From the NCBI RefSeq assembly GCF_009830945.1, contig NZ_VWVV01000011.1, forward strand, positions 1 to 64,000: 64,000 nucleotides of DNA, read 5' to 3'. The translations under genes and the position numbers were made by a program. The notes under the pieces were generated by a model. It saw nothing but the letters and a program-made list of their open reading frames with translations. It was not told where the DNA came from and did no database searches. Shown in pieces: positions 8,760 to 18,541 of this stretch (the stretch's first letter is position 1; the number at the start of each line of letters is the position of its first letter). The DNA comes from Nocardiopsis sp. FR4 (GTDB lineage: Bacteria; Actinomycetota; Actinomycetes; Streptosporangiales; Streptosporangiaceae).

Positions 8760-9164
8760 GTGCGCGTAGTGTGCGCTGTCATCCTGGCCTTCGAGGTCAT
8801 CGTGATCGGCCTCTTCATACCCGTCGCCATCTCCCTGGAGGGGATGGACCCGCTCCTGGCCTCGGGCCTGTGGGGCGGCATGGCCGCCGCGGCCCTCGTG
8901 CTGGCCGGGCTCCAGAAGTACCGCTGGGCCCACTACGCCGCCTGGGTGCTGCAGGCCGCGTTCCTGTTCACCTCCTTCCTGGTGTCGGGGGCCATGCTGA
9001 TCGCCGTGGTCTTCGTGTCCCTGTGGGTGACCGGTGTGGTCATGGGCAGCCGCACCGACGAGATGAAGGCCGCGCACCAGGCCCGGGCCGAGGCCGGGGC
9101 GGCTGACGGCGACGGGCCGGGCGGAGACCCCGCGTCCTCCGCGCGGTCCCGGCAAACGCGATAG
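8760..9164 (+). CDS. DUF4233 membrane protein
   Basis: 134-residue integral membrane protein. The GTG at 8760 has AAGGGA seven bases upstream; an earlier in-frame GTG at 8709 lies inside folC and has no ribosome site. Four hydrophobic segments are visible (VVCAVILAFEVIVIGLFIP, GLWGGMAAAALVLAGL, YAAWVLQAAFLFTSFLVS, AMLIAVVFVSLWVTGVVMG), followed by a charged Ala/Gly-rich cytosolic tail. DUF4233 proteins sit between folC and ndk in many actinobacteria. Function unknown; the position suggests only cotranscription with folC. Confidence 0.85.
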   Translation: MRVVCAVILAFEVIVIGLFIPVAISLEGMDPLLASGLWGGMAAAALVLAGLQKYRWAHYAAWVLQAAFLFTSFLVSGAMLIAVVFVSLWVTGVVMGSRTDEMKAAHQARAEAGAADGDGPGGDPASSARSRQTR

Positions 9165-9323
9165 TGTGACGCACGTCCGGGCGGGCGGCCGCTCCGGGAG
9201 CACACCTCCCCTCCTCGGTCCCCGCGTCCGCGACCCATCACCCGAATCCCTCCGTGTGCGGCCGATGCCGTGGGCGATGCCCACGTGCGCCCCGCGGAGC
9301 CCCAGTGAGGAGTTGACACGCAC

Positions 9324-9728
9324 GTGGAGCGCACTCTCGTTCTCATCAAGCCGGACGGCGTCCGCCGCAACATCGTCGGCGAGGTCATCTCGCGCATCGA
9401 GCGCAAGGGCCTGAAGCTGGTCGCGATGGAGCTGCGCACGCTCGACGCCGAGACCGCCCGGACGCACTACGAGGAGCACGCCGAACGCCCCTTCTTCGGC
9501 TCGCTCGTCGAGTTCATCACCGGAGGTCCGCTGGTGGCCATGGTGGTCGAGGGCGAGCGCGCGGTGGAGGCCTTCCGCGCCCTGGCCGGGGCCACCGACC
9601 CGGTGACCGCCGCCCCCGGCACCATCCGCGGCGACTTCGCGCTGGAGGTGCAGCAGAACATCGTGCACGGTTCGGACTCCACCTACTCCGCCGAGCGCGA
9701 GATCAAGCTCTTCTTCCCCGACCTGTAG
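9324..9728 (+). CDS. ndk: Nucleoside diphosphate kinase
   Basis: 134 residues, the usual size. It transfers the gamma phosphate of ATP to NDPs through a phospho-histidine. [12 protein letters not shown] at the N-terminus, [16 protein letters not shown] and the active site NIVHGSDS (His near 117) are all present. The GTG start at 9324 follows GAGGAG by about 12 bases. The 160 bases before it show no clear element beyond a possible promoter. Confidence 0.97.
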   Translation: MERTLVLIKPDGVRRNIVGEVISRIERKGLKLVAMELRTLDAETARTHYEEHAERPFFGSLVEFITGGPLVAMVVEGERAVEAFRALAGATDPVTAAPGTIRGDFALEVQQNIVHGSDSTYSAEREIKLFFPDL

Positions 9729-9744
9729 GCCGGGAGGACCGGGA

Positions 9745-9774
9745 GGGCCGCGGGTTGGCATGGACCCGCGGCCC
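9745..9774 (+). terminator. Terminator after ndk
   Basis: 11-pair perfect stem (9745-9755 with 9764-9774) and 8-base loop, 16 bases beyond the ndk stop. Confidence 0.7.
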
Positions 9775-9836
9775 CCGCTGTTCAGGGCGACTTCTTCCCA
9801 TTCGTCCACCGTCGAGGCAACAATTCGGTGTGTTTG

Positions 9837-9864
9837 CGTAACGGACTAAGTGCAGACCGTTACG
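9837..9864. promoter_or_regulatory. Inverted repeat in the mreB upstream region
   Basis: CGTAACGG (9837-9844) and CCGTTACG (9857-9864) are perfectly inverted with a 12-base spacer. The second arm merges with TACGAT, a possible -10. It lies about 90 bases before the mreB ATG and may be an operator at the promoter of the elongation operon. Confidence 0.45.
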
Positions 9865-9955
9865 ATACGGGGGACTGAATACCTATCGTGCTGGATCGGC
9901 TACGTATGGTCGCTCCGCGCAACCACGCCCGACACGGCGCCTCTGAGGACGTTAC

Positions 9956-10990
<1,035 letters not shown>

Positions 10991-10991
10991 C

Positions 10992-11891
10992 ATGTTCCGC
11001 GACTCCACCAGATCCCGACTCTTCCTCGCCGTGCTCGTCGCGGCGGCCGTGGCCCTGCTCGTCCTGGACGCCCGCCCGGGCGGCGACCCCGTCACCTCGA
11101 CCGCCCGCGCGGGGGGCGAACTCGTCTTCGCGCCCACCGCGGCGGGCGTGGGCTGGGCCGTCGCCCCGGCCGCCGCCCTCGTCGACGGACTGCGCCAGAG
11201 CCCCGAGACCGCCGAACGCGTCGCCGAACTGGAGCAGGCCAACGCCGCGCTGGAGTCCCAGCTGCAGGCCGCGCGCATCGACGAGCGGCGCGCCGAGCAG
11301 CTCGACGAACTGCTCGGCCTGGCGGGCCTGGGCGGCTACGAGATCGTGCCCGCCCAGGCCGTCACCCGGGTCACCGCCCGGGGCTACGCCGACACGGTCA
11401 CCATCGACGTGGGCACCGAGTCGGGCGTGCGCCCGGACATGACCGTGGTCAACGGCTCCGGCCTCGTGGGAAGGGTGACCGACGCCGGTCCGCGCACCGC
11501 CACGGTCACGCTCGCCACCGACGTCGGCTCCGCCGTAGGCGCCCGGCTGGAGGCCACCCGCAAGATCGGCGCGGTCACCGGCGGCAGCGTCCCCGGCGGG
11601 CCCGACGCCGAGCTCACCCTGGAGCTGTTCGACCTGGAGGCACCGGTGGAGCCCGGCGACCGGGTGGTCACGCTCGGCTCGCACGAGGGCGCCCCCTTCG
11701 TGCCCGGCGTCCCCATCGGCACCGTCGACGAGGTGGTGGCCACGCCCGGCTCGCTCAGCCGCCTCGCCCGCCTCACCCCGGCCGTGGACTTCGCGTCCCT
11801 GGACGTGGTGGGCGTGGTGGTCCGGGGCCCGGCCCAGGACCCGCGCGACTCCGTGCTCCCGCCCCGACCCGAGAAGGGGGACCAGTCATGA
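10992..11891 (+). CDS. mreC: Rod shape-determining protein MreC
   Basis: 299 residues. One N-terminal transmembrane helix (SRLFLAVLVAAAVALLVLD), a short coiled coil (ETAERVAELEQANAALESQLQAARIDERRAEQ) and the MreC beta domain (VTIDVGTESGVRPDMTVVNGSGLVGRV onwards). The coiled coil and beta domain lie outside the membrane and bind PBP2 and MreD. Its last codons overlap the mreD start by four bases, indicating translational coupling. Confidence 0.94.
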   Translation: MFRDSTRSRLFLAVLVAAAVALLVLDARPGGDPVTSTARAGGELVFAPTAAGVGWAVAPAAALVDGLRQSPETAERVAELEQANAALESQLQAARIDERRAEQLDELLGLAGLGGYEIVPAQAVTRVTARGYADTVTIDVGTESGVRPDMTVVNGSGLVGRVTDAGPRTATVTLATDVGSAVGARLEATRKIGAVTGGSVPGGPDAELTLELFDLEAPVEPGDRVVTLGSHEGAPFVPGVPIGTVDEVVATPGSLSRLARLTPAVDFASLDVVGVVVRGPAQDPRDSVLPPRPEKGDQS

Positions 11892-12445
11892 GGACACTCG
11901 CGACCCTGGCCCTGGTGTGCGTCGCCGTCGTCGCCCAGGCCGCCGTCGTCAACCGCCTCCCGCTGGGGTGGGGGGCCGGACCGGACCTGGTGGTCGCGGT
12001 CGTCGTCGCGGTCGCCCTGACCGCCAGCCCCGGCGCGGCCGCCGGATGCGGCTTCGCCGCCGGGCTGGCCATGGACGTCCTGCCTCCCGCCGAACACGCC
12101 CTGGGCCGCTACGCCCTGGTGCTGTGCGTGGCCGCCTACACGCTGGCCCTGCTGCACCGCAACACCGGAGCCGCCGGCCCGCTGGGCGGACGCCCCTCGG
12201 CGTGGGCGGTGGCGGGCGCCACCGCCGTCACCGCGGCGGGCGTGGGCCTGGGGTACGCGGCCGTCGGCCTGCTCATGGGCGACGCCCGGGTGACGCTGGC
12301 CGCGGTCGCCGTCAACGTGCTGGTGGGCACCGCGCTCACCGCCCTGGTCTCTCCCGTGGCCACCCTCCCGCTGCTGCGCCTGCGCGGCGCCCTCTCCGAC
12401 GGTGAGTACGCCACGGTGCACGGTCCCGTCCCGGGCGGGTGGTGA
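11888..12445 (+). CDS. mreD: Rod shape-determining protein MreD
   Basis: 185-residue integral membrane protein with about five hydrophobic segments (for example VVVAVVVAVALTASPGAAAG and AWAVAGATAVTAAGVGLGYA). MreD is poorly conserved, so the assignment rests on size, topology and position between mreC (4-base overlap) and mrdA (3-base gap). Confidence 0.9.
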   Translation: MRTLATLALVCVAVVAQAAVVNRLPLGWGAGPDLVVAVVVAVALTASPGAAAGCGFAAGLAMDVLPPAEHALGRYALVLCVAAYTLALLHRNTGAAGPLGGRPSAWAVAGATAVTAAGVGLGYAAVGLLMGDARVTLAAVAVNVLVGTALTALVSPVATLPLLRLRGALSDGEYATVHGPVPGGW

Positions 12446-12448
12446 GCC

Positions 12449-14608
12449 GTGCTCAGGGCACCCGACGACGACTTCGAGGTCCCCGGGCGCAGGCTCGGCC
12501 GGGCCGGGCTCGTCATGGCCCAGGTCCTGGTCCTGGCGCTCTTCGCGGTCCTGGCCGCACGCCTGTGGTACCTGCAGATCCCGATGTGGGAGCACTACCG
12601 GGAGCTGGCGGTGGCCAACCACCACCAGCAGCTCATCGTCCCCGCCACGCGCGGGCAGATCCTCGACGCCACCGGCCGGCCGCTGGTGAACAACCGGACC
12701 GAGCTGGTGGTCTCCGGCGACTACCACGAGCTCACGGGCATGGAGGACGGCGGCGCCAAGGTCCTCGCAGACCTGTCCGAGGTGCTCGACGTGCCGCTGG
12801 AGGAGCTCCAGCAGCGCATGCGCCTGTGCGGCCCCGAGGTGAGCCGCCCCTGCTGGCCGGGCTCGCCCTACCAACCGGTCACCCTGGCCGAGGACGTGGA
12901 GCCGTCCGTGGCCCTGCAGATCATGGAGCGGGCCGACGCCTTCCCCGGCATCAGCGCCCAGGCCCACGCCGTCCGCGAGTACCCGCAGGGCGAGCACGGC
13001 TCACAGATGCTGGGCTACCTGCAGCCGGTCACCCAGGAGGAACTGGAGGCCCGCGAGGACCTGCGCACCCAGTTCACCGGCATCGACCAGGTCGGCCGCG
13101 ACGGCGTGGAGGCGGTCTACGACGCGCAGCTGCGCGGCACGGCGGGCAAGCGGGTCCTGGGAGTGAACAACCACGGCGAGGTCATGGAGGTGATCTCCGA
13201 GACGCCGCCCGAACCCGGCATGCACCTGGTCACCCACGTCGACCTGGGCGTGCAGAAGGTCGCCGAGGAGGCCCTGGCCGAGGGCATGGCCAATGCCAGG
13301 CCCCGGTACAAGGCCGACTCCGGCGCCGCCATCGTCCTGGACGTGCGCACCGGCGGGGTGGTGGCCATGGCGAGCCTGCCCACCTACGACCCGGCGATCT
13401 GGCGCGGCGGCATCGACCAGGAGACCTTCGACCGGATGCTCAGCGAGGAGGCGGGCGAGCCCCTGCTCTCCCGCGCGGTCCAGGGCACCTACCCGCCGGG
13501 CTCCACGTTCAAGGTCTCCTCGCTCTCGGCCGCGGCCGAGAACGGGTACTCGCTGCGCAGCACCTACGCCTGCCCGGGGTCGGTGACCCTGGCCGGGCAG
13601 AGCTACTCCAACTACGAGGGGCAGGGGCAGGGGCCGCTCACGCTGCACCGGGCGATCGTGGTCTCCTGCAACACCGTCTTCTACAACTTCGGCTACCAGA
13701 TGTGGAAGGAGGACGGCGGCCTGCACCCCGAGGGCGAGCCGAAGGAGGCCATGGCCAACATGGCGCGCGGCTTCGGCTTCGGATCCCCGACCGGGATCGA
13801 CCTGCCCTACGAGACCGGCGGGCGCATCCCCGACCGTGAGTGGAAGCGCACCTTCTGGCAGGAGACCCGCGAGAACAACTGCTACCGGGGCCAGCACGGC
13901 TACCCGGAGGTGGCCGAGACCGACCCCTCGCGCGCGGCCTACCTCAAGCTGCTGGCCTACGAGCAGTGCGTCGAGGGCTTCGAGTGGCGGGCCAACGAGG
14001 CGATCAACTTCTCCATCGGACAGGGCGACGTGCTGGTCAGTCCGCTCCAGCTCGCCAACGCCTACGCGGCCATCGCCAACGGCGGCACGCTCTACGAGCC
14101 CCGTATCGGCAAGGCGCTGGTCTCCGCGGACGGCACGCGGGTGCAGCCGATCGAACCCGTGGTCCGCGGCAAACTGCCGATCAGCGACGAGACCCTGCGC
14201 TACCTGCAGGACGCGCTCACCGCGGTCCCCAAGGAGGGCACCGCCCGCGGTGCCTTCGCCGGGTTCCCGCAGGACAGGGTGTCCGTCGCGGGCAAGACCG
14301 GCAGCGCGGACGTGGAGGGCCGCCAGGTCTCCTCCTGGTTCGCCTCCTACGCGCCCGCCGACGACCCGCAGTTCGCCATCGTCGTCCTGGTCTCCCAGGG
14401 CGGTACCGGCGGTATGACGGCGGCGCCCATCGCCCGGGCCATCTACGACGGCATCTACGGGTTCACGAACGCGGACGCGGCCGCCGCGGGCGAGGCCGAG
14501 GGGGAGGAGGGCGCCACCTCCGCGAAACCGCTGCTCCCGGGCGGCAAGCCGACCGAGGAGCTGCCGACCATCCGTCCCGACGGTTCCATCGACGTGCTGG
14601 ATCGGTGA
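12449..14608 (+). CDS. mrdA: Penicillin-binding protein 2 (class B transpeptidase)
   Basis: 719 residues from the GTG at 12449. One N-terminal membrane anchor (LVMAQVLVLALFAVLAARL) precedes the dimerisation domain (PATRGQILDATGRPLVNN) and the transpeptidase domain. Active-site motifs are STFK (Ser near 351), SCN (near 405) and KTG (near 615). It cross-links peptidoglycan during elongation as partner of RodA, encoded next. An acidic Ala/Glu-rich C-terminal tail follows the catalytic domain. The start overlaps no other gene; mreD ends three bases before. Confidence 0.95.
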   Translation: MLRAPDDDFEVPGRRLGRAGLVMAQVLVLALFAVLAARLWYLQIPMWEHYRELAVANHHQQLIVPATRGQILDATGRPLVNNRTELVVSGDYHELTGMEDGGAKVLADLSEVLDVPLEELQQRMRLCGPEVSRPCWPGSPYQPVTLAEDVEPSVALQIMERADAFPGISAQAHAVREYPQGEHGSQMLGYLQPVTQEELEAREDLRTQFTGIDQVGRDGVEAVYDAQLRGTAGKRVLGVNNHGEVMEVISETPPEPGMHLVTHVDLGVQKVAEEALAEGMANARPRYKADSGAAIVLDVRTGGVVAMASLPTYDPAIWRGGIDQETFDRMLSEEAGEPLLSRAVQGTYPPGSTFKVSSLSAAAENGYSLRSTYACPGSVTLAGQSYSNYEGQGQGPLTLHRAIVVSCNTVFYNFGYQMWKEDGGLHPEGEPKEAMANMARGFGFGSPTGIDLPYETGGRIPDREWKRTFWQETRENNCYRGQHGYPEVAETDPSRAAYLKLLAYEQCVEGFEWRANEAINFSIGQGDVLVSPLQLANAYAAIANGGTLYEPRIGKALVSADGTRVQPIEPVVRGKLPISDETLRYLQDALTAVPKEGTARGAFAGFPQDRVSVAGKTGSADVEGRQVSSWFASYAPADDPQFAIVVLVSQGGTGGMTAAPIARAIYDGIYGFTNADAAAAGEAEGEEGATSAKPLLPGGKPTEELPTIRPDGSIDVLDR

Positions 14609-14610
14609 GC

Positions 14611-15783
14611 ATGAGCACATACCTGGGGGCTCCCCGGACGCGGAGCGCCGAACTCGGGCGCAGCGCCGCGGGACTGGCGCGGCGGCTGGACTGGACGCTG
14701 GTGGGTTCGGTGGCCGTACTGTGCGCCGTCGGCTCGCTGCTGGTGTGGTCGGCGACCCTGCCCGGCGACGGCGGGCACCCGCTGGACTCCACCGGCCACC
14801 TGCGCCGCCACCTGCTCCACCTGGCGGTGGCGTGGGTGCTGTGCCTGCTGGTGGCCTCGGTGGACCACCGCACCATCCGCGCCTACGCGCCCGTCGCCTA
14901 CCTGGTCACGATCATCGGCCTGGTGCTGGTGCTCACCCCGCTCGGCGCGGTGATCAACGGCTCGCGCGGCTGGATCGTGGTCGGCGGATTCCAGTTCCAG
15001 CCCAGTGAGCTGGCCAAGGTCGGGCTGGTCCTGATCCTGGCGACCCTGCTGGGGGAGCCCCGCGACGGCGAGGCGCGGCCGATGACGCGCGACGTGCTGT
15101 TCTGCCTGGTGGTGCTGACGGCACCGCTGGCGCTGGTGATGGCCCAGCCCGACCTGGGCACCACCCTGGTGCTCGGCGCGATCTTCCTGGGGACGCTCAC
15201 GCTCTCGGGCGCCCCGATCGTGTGGGTGGCCGGAATGCTGGCCTGCGGCGCGTTCGGGGCCTTCTGCGTGTGGTGGTTCGACATGCTGGAGCCCTACCAG
15301 CTGGACCGCATCGCCACCCTGATGGACCCGGCGGCCGACCCGATGGGCGCGGGGTACAACTCCAACCAGGCGCTCATCGCGGTGGGCTCGGGCGGGTTCA
15401 ACGGGACCGGGCTGTTCCAGGGCGAGCAGACGCACGGGCGGTTCGTGCCCGAACAGCACACCGACTTCATCTTCACGGTGGCGGGGGAGGAGCTCGGGTT
15501 CACCGGCGCCGTTCTGGTCATCGGCCTGTTCGCGCTCATCCTGTGGCGGATCCTGCGCATCGCCCAGGGGTGTGAGCAGCCCTACCCGCGCCTGCTGTGC
15601 GTGGGCGTGGCCGCGTGGTTCGGCTTCCAGGCCTTCATCAACATCGGGATGGGCCTGGGCATCATGCCGGTGACCGGTCTGCCGCTGCCGTTCGTGTCCT
15701 ACGGCGGCACCGCGATCATGGCCAACATGATCGCCCTCGGCCTGGTGCTGGGGGTCCACTCCCGCGACCGCGGCTTCGCCTGA
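14611..15783 (+). CDS. rodA: Peptidoglycan glycosyltransferase RodA (SEDS family)
   Basis: 390 residues from the ATG at 14611; a GTG at 14605 overlapping the mrdA stop is an alternative. SEDS polymerases elongate glycan strands from lipid II with their cognate PBP. Ten or so membrane segments are seen, with signature stretches INGSRGWIVVGGFQFQPSELAK, AQPDLGTTLVL, GYNSNQALIAVGSGG, PEQHTDFIFTVAGEELGF and LPLPFVSYGGTAIMAN. Last gene of the operon. Confidence 0.95.
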   Translation: MSTYLGAPRTRSAELGRSAAGLARRLDWTLVGSVAVLCAVGSLLVWSATLPGDGGHPLDSTGHLRRHLLHLAVAWVLCLLVASVDHRTIRAYAPVAYLVTIIGLVLVLTPLGAVINGSRGWIVVGGFQFQPSELAKVGLVLILATLLGEPRDGEARPMTRDVLFCLVVLTAPLALVMAQPDLGTTLVLGAIFLGTLTLSGAPIVWVAGMLACGAFGAFCVWWFDMLEPYQLDRIATLMDPAADPMGAGYNSNQALIAVGSGGFNGTGLFQGEQTHGRFVPEQHTDFIFTVAGEELGFTGAVLVIGLFALILWRILRIAQGCEQPYPRLLCVGVAAWFGFQAFINIGMGLGIMPVTGLPLPFVSYGGTAIMANMIALGLVLGVHSRDRGFA

Positions 15784-15979
15784 CGGGTCCGTCCGGCGGC
15801 CCCCGCCGACGGGTCCGCCGAAGGGGAGACCGGAACCTCCCGACGGGCCGTCACCGGGCCGTGCGCGCCGGTAGCCTGGAGGGATCCACGCGGCGTCCAC
15901 CACGCGTCCCGGTGGCACCTCCCGTTCCGGCGGGAGCCGCGCGTTCCGACACGATGTCCGCCGAGCGAAGGCCCACACC

Positions 15980-17917
15980 ATGTCCGTCGAAAGCCTCTTT
16001 CCGAGACTGGAACCCCTGCTGACGCAGGTGAGCAAGCCCATCCAGTACGTGGGGGGCGAGCTCAACTCCGTGGTCAAGGACTGGGACGCCACCCAGGTGC
16101 GCTGGGCGCTGATGTACCCGGACGCCTACGAGGTGGGCGTGCCCAACCAGGGTGTGCAGATCCTGTACGAGGTCCTGAACGAACGCGAGGGCGTGCTGGC
16201 CGAGCGCGCCTACGCGGTCTGGCCGGACCTGGAGAAGCTCATGCGCGAGCACGGCGTACCGCACTTCACCGTGGACGCCCACCGGCCGCTGACCGCCTTC
16301 GACGTGCTCGGGTTGAGCTTCGCCAGCGAGATGGGCTACACCAACATGCTCACCGCGCTGGACCTGGCCGGTATCCCGCTGCACGCGGCCGACCGCACCG
16401 AGGAGCACCCCGTGGTGCTGGCGGGCGGGCACTCGGCCTTCAACCCCGAGCCGATCGCCGACTTCCTGGACGCGGTGGTGCTGGGCGACGGCGAGGAGAT
16501 CACCCTCGCCATCACCGAGATCATCCGCGAGTTCAAGGAGGAGGGCGAGCCGGGCGGGCGCGACGGCCTCCTGCTGCGCCTGGCCGCGACCGGCGGGGTC
16601 TACGTGCCGCGCTTCTTCGACGTGTCCTACCACGACGACGGCCGGATCGCCGCCTACACGCCCAACCGGCCCGGGGTCCCCGGCACCGTGCAGAAGCACA
16701 CCGTCATGGACCTGGACCAGTGGCCCTACCCCAAGAAGCCCATCGTGCCGACGGCCGAGTCCGTGCACGAGCGCTACAGCGTGGAGATCTTCCGGGGCTG
16801 CACGCGCGGCTGCCGGTTCTGCCAGGCGGGGATGATCACCCGCCCGGTGCGCGAGCGCAACAAGGAGACCGTCACCAGGATGGTCGAGGACGGCGTGAAG
16901 GCCTCCGGCTTCCAGGAGGTGGGCCTGCTGTCGCTGTCCAGCGCCGACCACAGCGAGATCGGGCAGATCGCCAAGGGCCTCGCCGACCGCTACGAGGGCA
17001 CCAACACCGGCCTGTCGCTGCCCTCCACCCGGGTGGACGCGTTCAACATCGACCTGGCCAACGAGCTGACCCGCAACGGGCGCCGCTCCGGCCTCACGTT
17101 CGCCCCCGAGGGCGGCAGCGAGCGCATGCGCCGGGTGATCAACAAGATGGTCACCGAGGAGGACCTGATCCGTACCGTCACCGCCGCCTACGCGGCCGGG
17201 TGGCGGCAGGTGAAGCTGTACTTCATGTGCGGGCTGCCCACCGAGGAGGACGAGGACGTCCTGGCCATCGCCGACCTGGCCACGGAGGTGATCCGGGCCG
17301 GCCGCGAGGTGACCGGGCGCAAGGACATCCGCTGCACGGTCTCCATCGGCGGATTCGTGCCCAAGCCGCAGACCCCGTTCCAGTGGGCGGGGCAGACCTC
17401 GCACGAGGAGGTCGACGCGCGGCTGCGCAAGCTCCGCGACCGGCTGCGCGGCGACCGCAAGTACGGCAAGTCGATCGGCCTGCGCTACCACGAGGGGCGG
17501 CCCTCCATCATCGAGGGCCTGCTCTCCCGGGGCGACCGCCGGGTCGGCCGGGTGATCGAGGAGGTCTGGCGCGCCGGTGGGCGGTTCGACGGCTGGAGCG
17601 AGCACTTCTCCTACGAGCGGTGGACCAAGGCGGCCGAGACGGCCCTGGCCGGCCTTCCGGTGGACGTGGACTGGTTCACCACCCGCGAGCGCGACGAGGA
17701 TGAGGTCCTGCCCTGGGACCACCTGGACGCGGGTCTGGACCGCTCGTGGTTGTGGCAGGACTGGCAGGACTCGCTGCACGGCGAGGAGTCGCTGGAGGTC
17801 GACGACTGCCGCTGGAACCCCTGCTACGACTGCGGTGTGTGCCCGAGCATGGGCACCGAGATCCAGATCAACGCCCCCTCGGAGGGCCGCCCGCTGCTGC
17901 CGCTGTCCGTGGTGTAG
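15980..17917 (+). CDS. Radical SAM protein with N-terminal B12-binding-like domain (TIGR03960-type)
   Basis: 645 residues. An N-terminal cobalamin-binding-like alpha/beta domain (LMYPDAYEVGVPNQGVQILYE, then LSFASEMGYTNMLTALDLAG and VVLAGGHSAFNPEPIADF) precedes a radical SAM core. The 4Fe-4S site is IFRGCTRGCRFCQAG, a CxxxCxxC at about residues 273-282. The C-terminus carries further cysteines (CRWNPCYDCGVCPS). No DxHxxG cobalamin motif was seen, so B12 binding is uncertain. The next gene encodes the DUF2344 partner that is fused to it in some other bacteria. Substrate unknown; linkage to rne and the L21/L27 genes suggests RNA or ribosome modification. Confidence 0.88.
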   Translation: MSVESLFPRLEPLLTQVSKPIQYVGGELNSVVKDWDATQVRWALMYPDAYEVGVPNQGVQILYEVLNEREGVLAERAYAVWPDLEKLMREHGVPHFTVDAHRPLTAFDVLGLSFASEMGYTNMLTALDLAGIPLHAADRTEEHPVVLAGGHSAFNPEPIADFLDAVVLGDGEEITLAITEIIREFKEEGEPGGRDGLLLRLAATGGVYVPRFFDVSYHDDGRIAAYTPNRPGVPGTVQKHTVMDLDQWPYPKKPIVPTAESVHERYSVEIFRGCTRGCRFCQAGMITRPVRERNKETVTRMVEDGVKASGFQEVGLLSLSSADHSEIGQIAKGLADRYEGTNTGLSLPSTRVDAFNIDLANELTRNGRRSGLTFAPEGGSERMRRVINKMVTEEDLIRTVTAAYAAGWRQVKLYFMCGLPTEEDEDVLAIADLATEVIRAGREVTGRKDIRCTVSIGGFVPKPQTPFQWAGQTSHEEVDARLRKLRDRLRGDRKYGKSIGLRYHEGRPSIIEGLLSRGDRRVGRVIEEVWRAGGRFDGWSEHFSYERWTKAAETALAGLPVDVDWFTTRERDEDEVLPWDHLDAGLDRSWLWQDWQDSLHGEESLEVDDCRWNPCYDCGVCPSMGTEIQINAPSEGRPLLPLSVV

Positions 17918-17934
17918 CCGCTCCCGCGCACGGA

Positions 17935-17980
17935 CCCGCTCCGGGCTGGGCGGAGCGAAGCCGCGCCGCCCCGGAGCGGG
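17935..17980 (+). terminator. Terminator after the radical SAM gene
   Basis: 11-pair perfect stem (17935-17945 with 17970-17980) whose 24-base loop holds a smaller GC stem; 18 bases after the stop. Confidence 0.6.
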
Positions 17981-18244
17981 CCCCCGCGGACGGGGGGCAC
18001 CGCTAGTCGGCTGAGGCGGCCCCAGCCGCCCGAGAGCGCACCGCGGCCGTGGTCCTGACCGGTCTGCGTTCGGTCTGAGGGGGAGAGGCGGGGAGTCGGA
18101 GCAGTTGTCCCCGGTGTGGGACCGGGCCTGGGGCGGTCGGGACGCGGACGCCGGGGCGGACAGGTGTGTCCGAAGGGGTGTGGAGTAGGATGCGCGCTCC
18201 GGCGCTGCCTCAACCCGTTGGGGAGGCGGCCCGGGGAGGAAGGT

Positions 18245-18279
18245 GTACGGCCCGGCGCCCCGCTCGCGCCGGGCCGTAC
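18245..18279. other. Strong hairpin in a 620-base gene-free stretch
   Basis: GTACGGCCCGGCG (18245-18257) pairs perfectly with 18267-18279 around a 9-base loop. The stretch 17981-18541 has no credible protein gene. It also holds T-rich segments at 18328-18350, unusual here. The hairpin could end a small RNA transcribed through 18000-18280 or belong to the long leader of the DUF2344-rne unit. Confidence 0.4.
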
Positions 18280-18448
18280 GTGTAATAGGACTCGCGGGGT
18301 GCGCGGGGGGTTGCCATCGCGAGCAGATTTTCTTCGGATTTTTTTCGGCGGACCCCGTGTTCTGGGAGTGAACGCCGGTTCGATGCCCGTTCCGACCCGC
18401 CCGGGACTTTTCGAGCGCAGGTCAGTGGGGGAGATACCGGTATGCGTA

Positions 18449-18496
18449 GTCCTGTTGGCGCATGTGCACCACCGCGCACCGTACGCTGAACAGGAC
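18449..18496 (+). promoter_or_regulatory. Long-loop inverted repeat before the DUF2344 gene
   Basis: GTCCTGTT (18449-18456) and AACAGGAC (18489-18496) are perfectly inverted over a 32-base loop that itself contains GCGC pairs. It ends 45 bases before the ATG and may be a leader structure of the operon that includes rne, a gene often controlled through its own leader in other bacteria. Confidence 0.35.
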
Positions 18497-18541
18497 GAGG
18501 AACAGCCCCTTCAGGTCGCCCCGCCGACCACACCAGGGGGC

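Noticed and set aside
18116..18541. N-terminal extension of the DUF2344 protein
   Set aside because: The in-frame upstream stretch has no family match and includes the hairpin at 18245-18279; the ATG at 18542 is preceded by AGGGGG.
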